From contig CALAJO010000115.1 of assembly GCA_937922745.1 (NCBI GenBank), positions 1-37,375 of the forward strand: 37,375 bases of DNA, read 5' to 3'. Both the position numbers and the translations under genes were made by a program. Below the pieces are notes generated by a model. It did not search any database, was not told the origin of the DNA, and saw only the letters and a program-made list of their open reading frames with translations. The number at the start of each line of letters is the position of its first letter. The stretch's first letter is position 1. This document shows positions 31,442-37,375 of this stretch, in pieces. Source of the stretch: an uncultured cyanobacterium. Lineage in GTDB: Bacteria > Cyanobacteriota > Vampirovibrionia > Vampirovibrionales > JAGQHJ01.

Positions 31442-33340
31442 CTAGATTTTGAGCAGCGTGACGGGGATGTTGTACTTCTGCTTGAAGATGCGCGGCAACA
31501 CGGCGGCGGACTTCACCTGGGAGGGGGAGTAGAACACGATTTCAGACAGGTGGGGCAGCAGGTTTTCGTAGGCCGGGTGCCAGGCCGCCGCATCCAGCAG
31601 AATGGTGGATTCCTTCCATAGCTTGAACAACTGGGGAACGCGCTTGATGATTTCGCCATACTCGGCGTTTTGGTGGCTTTGCAGCGCGGCTTCCACCGGG
31701 ACGACCTTGGCGTTGGAGGTGATGTCCTGGTAGGGCAGGTTCATCTCCGGGTTGATGAGGTGGCGCAACATCCCGTAGGGGTGGGTAATCTGGTTGTTCA
31801 GCGTCAGCTTCCGGCGGAACAGGTCCACATCCATCACCAGGGTGTCGTTGCCCAGGGTGTTGAGCAGCCCCGCCAGGTTTGGGGAGATATTCATGTAATC
31901 CGCCTGGTTAACGGGGAGTACCAGCACGACGGACTGCTTGTTGAGCTTGGAGAGCCGCTCAATCAGCCCGGCGATGCTTTCCTGTTGGATCTGTTGTCTC
32001 ACTTTTTTGGAAACAGCGGGCATAGCGGCCAAAAAGCTGAAGGAACACGCCAGTGAACCGAGAAAGACCATCAGGTCCAGCGAATGGTTCTTGTCCTGGC
32101 GGGGTTTGGAAGGAATCGGATCCAGCAAGCGGATGTTAACGCTGGGCAGGTTGAGCTGCTCCTGTAACTGGCTCCGCTTGTTCTCCAGCGCCGCCAGAGA
32201 TTGCTCGGCCAGGGTTTGCTTGGAAACCAGCTCGTGCAGGCGGGTTGCGGAGTTGGTGGCCTTGCTGCCCTGGTTCATATTCTGGAGCAGCGCGGTCTTG
32301 GCTTCCGCCAGTTTCTGGCGCTTTGCCTGGGCGGCCTTCAAGTTCAGGCTGGCGGTGTTCAGTTCGTGTGCCAGGTCCTGTACCGGTTTTTGAGGCTTGG
32401 CATTAAAGTCCTGCACCACAATGGTGTGCGGGGTAATCAGCCGGGCGGGCTTGGCGGCCTGCTCCTTGGCCTCAACCGCGATGGCCCCGTCTTTGTTGAG
32501 CTTGTAATTCACCGCAGGGTGGTAGTTGGCACTCTTGGAAAAGGCGTCCACGTGGCGCTGGGCTATCGCTGCCGTCATCGCCGCGAGATCCGCGTCTGCC
32601 AGCTTCTTGGGCTCGGCCGCGTCCTGCTGGGCAAGCAGCGTGTTCAGGTGTTCGTACTTGGCTTCTTCGGCGGCAATCTGCAACTCCACGTCGCTTATCT
32701 GGTTATTAATCTGGCTGAGCTTGACCATGGGAGATTCCTGGCCGATATCCGCAAGCTCACTCATATCCGCGGGCAGGGCCACGGGGGCAACCTGCTGGAT
32801 CAGGTCGTTCTGGGCAATCAATTCCTTGCGCTTGGCGCGTATCTGCCGATTAACCAGGGTAATCTGGTCGCGGGTCAGGTCCTGGTGCAATTCGTCCAGG
32901 TAAGATAAATAAACCTGGTGCAGGGCCTTTGCAATCTGGCGGGTATCCTGCTGGTGCGGGGTTTTTACCTCAATCTGGATGATTTCCGACTGAAGGGGGT
33001 TTTTGATTTCGATCGCCTTCCTCAGCGCGGCAACCGTCCAGGTTTTGTTGCCCTGGCGGCGCAATTCCCGGTTAACCAGCCCCAGCAACTTCTCGCTTTG
33101 CAAGATGGAAATTTGCGTGCCCACGGCGTTGTTACGCACGAAGAACGAGGCGTTCCCCTGGCCGTTATCAACGGAATCCGACAGGGCTGCGGGCTGCACA
33201 AACTGGTAGGAATACTGCGAAGTCCAGTAGGGCTTGTTGATGAACGAGGACACCGTCCAGGCCGTCATCAGGCCAAGCGTTACGGCGGTTACGGCGAAAC
33301 GTTGTCGGGAACTCAGGTTGATACGGGGAAACTTTTTCAT
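31442..33340 (-). CDS. Wzz/Wzc-like polysaccharide co-polymerase with degenerate kinase domain
   Basis: A 632-residue inner-membrane protein. Membrane helix (about 16-34), a Wzz-type periplasmic domain with a long coiled coil (about 140-400), and the second helix (about 421-440), preceded by the proline-rich P-x-x-P pattern (LLDPIPSKP) typical of chain-length regulators. The cytoplasmic C-terminus (about 455-632) aligns by pattern with bacterial tyrosine kinases: beta strand SVVLVLP, Walker A' LVMDVDLFRRKL (501-512) and a Walker B-like TILLDAAAW. The Walker A P-loop is absent (VNQADYMNISPNLA in its place), and there is no tyrosine-rich tail, so it probably cannot bind ATP or phosphorylate. 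GAGAGAGTGAG precedes the ATG. It is divergent from aroA. Confidence 0.85.
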   Translation of the reverse strand: MKKFPRINLSSRQRFAVTAVTLGLMTAWTVSSFINKPYWTSQYSYQFVQPAALSDSVDNGQGNASFFVRNNAVGTQISILQSEKLLGLVNRELRRQGNKTWTVAALRKAIEIKNPLQSEIIQIEVKTPHQQDTRQIAKALHQVYLSYLDELHQDLTRDQITLVNRQIRAKRKELIAQNDLIQQVAPVALPADMSELADIGQESPMVKLSQINNQISDVELQIAAEEAKYEHLNTLLAQQDAAEPKKLADADLAAMTAAIAQRHVDAFSKSANYHPAVNYKLNKDGAIAVEAKEQAAKPARLITPHTIVVQDFNAKPQKPVQDLAHELNTASLNLKAAQAKRQKLAEAKTALLQNMNQGSKATNSATRLHELVSKQTLAEQSLAALENKRSQLQEQLNLPSVNIRLLDPIPSKPRQDKNHSLDLMVFLGSLACSFSFLAAMPAVSKKVRQQIQQESIAGLIERLSKLNKQSVVLVLPVNQADYMNISPNLAGLLNTLGNDTLVMDVDLFRRKLTLNNQITHPYGMLRHLINPEMNLPYQDITSNAKVVPVEAALQSHQNAEYGEIIKRVPQLFKLWKESTILLDAAAWHPAYENLLPHLSEIVFYSPSQVKSAAVLPRIFKQKYNIPVTLLKI

Positions 33341-33533
33341 CTCACTCTCTCATCCACAACAAGGTACTACTACTGGTAGCCTCAACTATATCTTTTATAG
33401 AATAAATCCAGATCCTATGTTTATAGGGTTTTTTCCAAACGGTGCCAGACCAGCGGGTTTCAAGCCCCGAACCGGCGGACGGGGTGGCCAGGCCGGGTCG
33501 TTCCAGCATTCCCTTCCGGGCCGGGGTTACGTG

Positions 33534-33562
33534 TCGCCAAGCGGGGTGGGGTTGGGTATAAT
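33534..33562 (+). promoter_or_regulatory. Promoter for aroA
   Basis: TCGCCA (33534-33539), 17 bp, perfect TATAAT (33557-33562). Leader about 33 nt, containing AGGAGG before the ATG at 33603. Confidence 0.5.
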
Positions 33563-33602
33563 GGGGCGCATTGGTTGTAGCAATGGATGCACAGGAGGCG
33601 CG

Positions 33603-34925
33603 ATGACAACCCGATTGAATGGAGAACTGACGTTGCCGGGAGACAAGTCCATCAGCCACCGGGCGCTGATGCTGCTGGGGATTTCCGCGGGAAGCGGCGT
33701 TGTTTCCAACCTCTCCGCCGGGCAGGACGTGATGTCCACGCTGAAATGCATGCAAACCCTGGGCGCTGCGATTGATCCGGTGGGGGAAAACGCCTACCGC
33801 GTAACCGGGCGGCACCACCTGCAATCGCCCCGAACCCAACTGGACTGCGGCAACTCCGGCACAACCATCCGGCTGCTGGCCGGGCTGATCGCCGGGGCCG
33901 GGATCCCCGCCATTTTGACGGGTGACGAGAGCTTGCAGAAGCGCCCGATGAAGCGGGTGATTGAGCCCCTGGCGCAGATGCGGGCCGAGATCCAAGCCCT
34001 GGGCAAAAACGGGTGCGCGCCGCTGCAAATATCTCCCAACCGGGAGGGCAAGCTGGGCGGCATCCGCTACGTCCTCCCCATGGCCTCCGCGCAGGTCAAG
34101 AGCGCGGTTCTGCTGGCGGGGTTGTTTACGGATAAGGACGACCCCGTGGTGGTGGTGGATCCGGATTGCAGCCGCGACCACAGCGAGCGCATGCTCACCG
34201 CCTTGGGCGCCACGGTGGAGCGACAGGGGGATGAGGTGAAGCTGATCGGGCGACACCACGACATGCAGGGACAGGATATCCTGGTGCCGGGAGATATTTC
34301 GTCGGCGGCCTTTTGGCTGGTAGGAGCGGCCATTACCCCGGGCTCTCGTGTGACCATCCGGCAGGTGGGGCTGAACCCCTCCCGAACGGGGGTGCTGGCG
34401 GTGCTGAAGATGGCCGGGGCGTCCTATACCGTTGCCAACGAGGCCAACAGCGGCGGCGAGCCTTACGGGGATATCACCATCGAGGGGCAGCCGTTGCGGG
34501 GGAATATCACCATCACCCACGACCTGATCCCCGCCCTGATTGACGAAATCCCGATTTTGACGGTGCTGGGCCTGTTTACCGAGGGCGTGATGACAATTCG
34601 CGGGGCCGAGGAGCTGAAGTTCAAGGAGTCCGACCGGCTGGCCTCGATGATCGGGATCCTGCGCCAACTGGACGTGGATGTGGAAACCTACGACGACGGC
34701 TTCCGCTTCCAGGGGAACCCCAACCGCATTTTGCCGGAACGGGCCGAGTGGTTTGAAACCCACCACGATCACCGGCTGGTGATGGCCTTGGAAATCCTGA
34801 ACCTGCGCGCGCCGGATCCTTACGGCATCCACGGCCGGGAGTGGGCCGCCATTTCCTACCCCAACTTTTTCAACCACCTGGCGATGTTGAAAACCGGCGC
34901 CACGGAGCAGATCGGCTCGCGCTAA
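33603..34925 (+). CDS. aroA: 3-phosphoshikimate 1-carboxyvinyltransferase (EPSP synthase)
   Basis: A 440-residue shikimate-pathway enzyme joining shikimate-3-phosphate and PEP. The start is the ATG with AGGAGG 5 nt upstream; the frame is open 370 bp further but that part crosses the promoter. Motifs: LPGDKSISHRALML (10-23), DCGNSGTTIRLLAG, ALTGDES-like LTGDESLQKRPM, QVKSAVLLAGL, IPILTVLG and ETHHDHRLVMAL. The G-D-K-S-I-S-H-R form resembles class II EPSP synthases rather than the G-S-K-S-x-S-N-R of class I; this is a pattern observation only. Confidence 0.97.
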   Translation: MTTRLNGELTLPGDKSISHRALMLLGISAGSGVVSNLSAGQDVMSTLKCMQTLGAAIDPVGENAYRVTGRHHLQSPRTQLDCGNSGTTIRLLAGLIAGAGIPAILTGDESLQKRPMKRVIEPLAQMRAEIQALGKNGCAPLQISPNREGKLGGIRYVLPMASAQVKSAVLLAGLFTDKDDPVVVVDPDCSRDHSERMLTALGATVERQGDEVKLIGRHHDMQGQDILVPGDISSAAFWLVGAAITPGSRVTIRQVGLNPSRTGVLAVLKMAGASYTVANEANSGGEPYGDITIEGQPLRGNITITHDLIPALIDEIPILTVLGLFTEGVMTIRGAEELKFKESDRLASMIGILRQLDVDVETYDDGFRFQGNPNRILPERAEWFETHHDHRLVMALEILNLRAPDPYGIHGREWAAISYPNFFNHLAMLKTGATEQIGSR

Positions 34926-35081
34926 ACCGCTCATTCCGGGTTGTGTGGCGGCGTGTTGCGCCAGCGGCTGAAGGGGGAGATCCACTTGGTATTCCTCCCT
35001 TGCATGATTGATCCGGTGAATTATTTGGCTGACCATGTTTTTATTGATTTGCATTGGAACGACCTGAACTGAGACAATAAG

Positions 35082-36089
35082 ATGAACGCTTTGACCCCAA
35101 CGAGCCCCGACTTGACCATGGAACCCAAACCCCTGCAAGACTCCCTGATTACGATTTCCCAGGTGGTATTCCCGCGAGATACGAATGAGCTGGGCCTGGC
35201 GACCGCCGGCGTGATTATGAAGGGGATTGATATCGCGGCGAGCCTGACGGCCGCGCGCCACTCCCGACGGAAGATTGTAACGGCCTCGCTGGACCGGATG
35301 AACTTTATTAACCCCGCCCGCCTGTGGGAGCTGGTGACGACCACCTGTTTCCTCACGAAGACCTGGCGTTCCTCCATGGAGGTGGAAGTGCAGGTTCGGG
35401 CGGAGAACATGCGCACCGGCGAGGGGCGCTGCGTGGCGGTGGGCTACCTGGTGTTCGTGGCGCTGGATGACGAGATGCACAAACCCACGGCCATCCCGCC
35501 CCTGGCGATAACGGCGGACAAGGAGCAGCGGCGGGCTGAAGAGGCGGAGGCCCGTAAACAGAGCCGCATCCAGGAGTTGGAAACGATTGGTAAACACGAG
35601 GATACCCTGATTGACCGAAGCGACATGCCGCAGAGCGTGATGCGCACGATGACGCCCAACGACTCCAACATCCACCAGAATGTGTTTGGGGGCATCATCC
35701 TGGAGCTGATCCACCATGCCGGGGAGAAAGTGGCTTTCCGCCACGTCAACGGGCCGGTTATCGCGGTGCGGCAGGATAGGATGAGCTTTGAGCAACCTGC
35801 TTATATCGGCGAGGAAGTGAAGGCCGAGGCCGTGATTACCCGCACATGGAACACCTCGATGGAGGTGCAGGTGGATGTGACGGCCCGCGATCACAAGACG
35901 CAGGAGTGCCGGAAGGTGGCCTCCAGTTACCTGGTGTTTGTGGCCCAGGCCCCGGATGGGAAACCCCGCCCCTTGGCGCCGTTTGAACCCCGAACGCCCA
36001 AGCAGCGGCAACGCTGGGAAGAGGCCGACATTCGGCGGGCGGTGCGGCTGAAGGAACGAACCTTGACCTGCCCGGATGATGCGGTGTAG
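35082..36089 (+). CDS. Acyl-CoA thioesterase with two hotdog domains
   Basis: A 335-residue tandem-hotdog protein of the ACOT type (YciA/BACH-like). Domain 1 (about 20-135) has FPRDTNELGLATAGVIMKGIDIAA and ends in GYLVFVALDD. A helical charged linker follows (about 145-185). Domain 2 (about 190-310) has TPNDSNIHQNVFGGIILELIHHAG and ends in SYLVFVAQAPDGKPRPLAPF. The N-x-x-x-x-x-x-G-G segment is intact in the second domain, while the first has A-G-V-I-M; active sites in this family form between domains. It hydrolyses acyl-CoA to free acid and CoA. The downstream gene starts at the base after its stop. Confidence 0.9.
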   Translation: MNALTPTSPDLTMEPKPLQDSLITISQVVFPRDTNELGLATAGVIMKGIDIAASLTAARHSRRKIVTASLDRMNFINPARLWELVTTTCFLTKTWRSSMEVEVQVRAENMRTGEGRCVAVGYLVFVALDDEMHKPTAIPPLAITADKEQRRAEEAEARKQSRIQELETIGKHEDTLIDRSDMPQSVMRTMTPNDSNIHQNVFGGIILELIHHAGEKVAFRHVNGPVIAVRQDRMSFEQPAYIGEEVKAEAVITRTWNTSMEVQVDVTARDHKTQECRKVASSYLVFVAQAPDGKPRPLAPFEPRTPKQRQRWEEADIRRAVRLKERTLTCPDDAV

Positions 36090-36731
36090 ATGAACACCCG
36101 CGGGATACTGCTCCTGGTTTTGCTGATTCCGGTGGCGTATATTGCCAGCATCTTCTGGCGGGTGAGCGTGGCCGAGAAAACGTATTTCGGGCACAGCGAC
36201 CTGATTCCGCTTTCCACCACCAAGGCCCGCTATACCGAGCCTGCGGTTCCAGGCTCTTACGGGGCCACACGCCTCTTTATCCGGGAGGGGAAGCCGATCC
36301 ATGTGTGGCGGCAGAAGGTGAACGGCTTCCAGCACGTCTACGGATCGGCGCTGGTGGCTTACGAACTGGGTGAGAAGCCTGCCGACTGGTTGTTTTGCGC
36401 CAACGAGTGGGCGGAGGCCTTTTTGGATTGGGACGGCATCCATCAGGACGATTTCCAGGACCGGCACAAGGACTTGCACCACAACAAGCTGGGCCGGGGC
36501 TACGCCCGAGCGGCCAGGCAAACCGGGCAAACCACCACCGGGATGGCACACCAAATACTGGCGGATATGGAAGCGGGCAACGGGATCATTCTGCATCGTA
36601 AAAGTCCACGCGTTCGTCATTTGCCGTCGGAGCGGGCATTGGGCTGCCCCAACCTGCCCACACAAGGCCCCTTTCTGGGCCTGTTTGGCAATGGGCTCCC
36701 GATCAAGAACTTTCGGGATGACTCCAACTGA
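36090..36731 (+). CDS. Membrane-anchored protein of unknown function
   Basis: A 213-residue protein starting directly after the thioesterase stop, so probably coupled. An N-terminal signal anchor (about 5-24) and then a domain with the pattern N-G-F-Q-H-V-Y-G-S-A-L-V-A-Y-E-L-G, A-N-E-W, and later D-x-H-K-D-L-H-H-N-K-L-G-R. This resembles a DUF6973-like arrangement (N-x-x-x-H ... D-x-H-N-x-x-G-R) that I recognise only from memory. Conserved His, Glu and Asp may bind metal. The C-terminal ~45 residues look less ordered. Confidence 0.7.
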   Translation: MNTRGILLLVLLIPVAYIASIFWRVSVAEKTYFGHSDLIPLSTTKARYTEPAVPGSYGATRLFIREGKPIHVWRQKVNGFQHVYGSALVAYELGEKPADWLFCANEWAEAFLDWDGIHQDDFQDRHKDLHHNKLGRGYARAARQTGQTTTGMAHQILADMEAGNGIILHRKSPRVRHLPSERALGCPNLPTQGPFLGLFGNGLPIKNFRDDSN

Positions 36732-36740
36732 CGCGGTGTG

Positions 36741-37375
36741 CTAGGCCTCCTGTCCTGGCTCCAAGTCCCAAAACATCCATGGGGAGGCGGGTTTTTCCGC
36801 TTTTGACGGGTGATGGGCCGTGGTCACGGCTTCAAACTCGCCGGTGACATGGGGCGGATGGCCATTTTGAGAAAACAAACCCATTTTTGCCATGTCTGTT
36901 TCGGGAGAAGCCATCCGATCGGCAGCGGCGGGCATGTCGCCATCGGGCGCGGGATTGACCAAGAGATCCTGGCCTGACCCAGGGGCCTGCATGGGGAGGC
37001 TATTGGCGGGGTAAACGGGCAGGGCTTCCGGTCCTTCCACCATCAGGCGTTCGCTGCGGTTGAGTGCGCGCTCCGGCCAGACGCGGGGCTGCTCCAGGCT
37101 CAGCTCGATATCCGCCTGCTTGAGGATATGCGGGGCGTACTGCTTCTTCAGCCTGTCCGTGATGCCTTCCTCTCGCATAATGGACTTGGCGGTGCTGACC
37201 TGGAATGATTCCCGTGCTTCGCGCCGCGTGGGGAGAAATTCCGCATTGGGGCCGGGAAGGTTTGTAGTGTCCAAGCCCTCCGGGTGGATGCAGGCATTGA
37301 GGATCAGCTCATCCGGCAATGGCGTGAGCCGTCCCGTCTCGCGATCCTTGGCCGTGTTGCGCAGCTCCCTTAAAA
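36741..37375 (-). CDS. Unknown protein, 5' end beyond the window
   Basis: The minus-strand frame is open to the right edge; the in-window start candidate (TTG at 37319) is internal, since ...ELRNTAKDRETGRLTPLPDEL reads straight through it. About 211 residues are visible. The N-terminal visible part is charged and helical; the C-terminal half is rich in P, A and G (EALPVYPANSLPMQAPGSG) and probably disordered. It contains the fifth motif copy in frame (MGLFSQNG). It converges with the 36090 gene, with a 9-bp gap. No family recognised. Confidence 0.7.
   Translation of the reverse strand, partial: LRELRNTAKDRETGRLTPLPDELILNACIHPEGLDTTNLPGPNAEFLPTRREARESFQVSTAKSIMREEGITDRLKKQYAPHILKQADIELSLEQPRVWPERALNRSERLMVEGPEALPVYPANSLPMQAPGSGQDLLVNPAPDGDMPAAADRMASPETDMAKMGLFSQNGHPPHVTGEFEAVTTAHHPSKAEKPASPWMFWDLEPGQEA
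36868..36887 (-). repeat. Dispersed 19-20 bp motif, copy 5 (inside a gene)
   Basis: TGAGAAAACAAACCCATTTT, lying within the 36741 gene and read there in frame as Met-Gly-Leu-Phe-Ser. A second ATG lies three codons upstream (ATG GCA AAA ATG), with no clear ribosome-binding site, so this copy is read as internal codons. Confidence 0.85.

Noticed and set aside
33342-36665. A 1107-codon open frame on the minus strand
   Set aside because: It lies antisense to aroA, the thioesterase and the next gene, all of which have clear families and ribosome-binding sites. Its translation is H/Q/G/R/P-rich with no domain, as expected of the complementary frame in GC-rich coding DNA.

Overview
The window is one densely coded bacterial chromosome segment, with about 30 protein genes on both strands and no rRNA, tRNA or CRISPR array recognised. 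No single gene fixes the organism. A Gram-negative-type envelope (an M48 lipoprotein, an AMIN-domain amidase, a Wzz/Wzc-like protein), type IV pilus and flagellar/chemotaxis genes, and a DUF881-Sbp-FtsZ division cluster otherwise familiar from Firmicutes together suggest a deep-branching diderm. Several small proteins share an N-terminal signature ending in F-G or F-N-G, which I associate from memory with Vampirovibrionia/Melainabacteria (non-photosynthetic relatives of Cyanobacteria). That placement is an inference of low to moderate confidence.

Layout. 1-3.6 kb: a small membrane-like protein and an SRPBCC protein, divergent from a sensor histidine kinase followed by an FKBP-type isomerase. 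3.6-4.3 kb: a repeat-rich gap. 4.3-9.7 kb: serS, a PilT-like ATPase, an AMIN amidase and glutamate racemase (cell wall and pili). 9.7-11.6 kb, minus strand: an M48 lipoprotein, an unknown protein and YjbQ. 11.7-13.2 kb: a STAS protein, a structured repeat and a CRP/FNR-family regulator. 13.3-20.6 kb, minus strand: a 1210-residue zinc-ribbon/cyclase-like/ATPase/TPR protein, superoxide dismutase, a FliO-like protein, CheD and an HDOD protein. 20.8-24.3 kb: DUF881, Sbp, FtsZ and MtnA. 24.6-28.8 kb: small unknown proteins, a class V aminotransferase and three tandem CxxCxxCC proteins. 28.8-33.3 kb, minus strand: an unknown coiled-coil protein, a stand-alone receiver, two unknown genes and a Wzc-like protein whose kinase domain lacks a P-loop. 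33.6-37.4 kb: aroA, a double-hotdog thioesterase, an anchored unknown protein and a gene running off the right edge.

The most unusual signals are at the DNA level. (1) An exact 19-bp motif occurs five times, in gaps and once inside a gene. It always reads ATG-GGT-TTG-TTT-TCT on one strand, and in three copies a Shine-Dalgarno-like sequence lies just upstream. (2) A ~150-bp element with three hairpins and a possible closing stem occurs twice, 18 kb apart, at about 97% identity. (3) Two tandem composite units pair a long inverted repeat with motif (1). At the protein level the notable points are a CheD whose catalytic cysteine is serine, the P-loop-less Wzc-like protein, a murI whose only standard start codon would remove the first strand of the fold, and a recently homogenised pair of cysteine-cluster genes.
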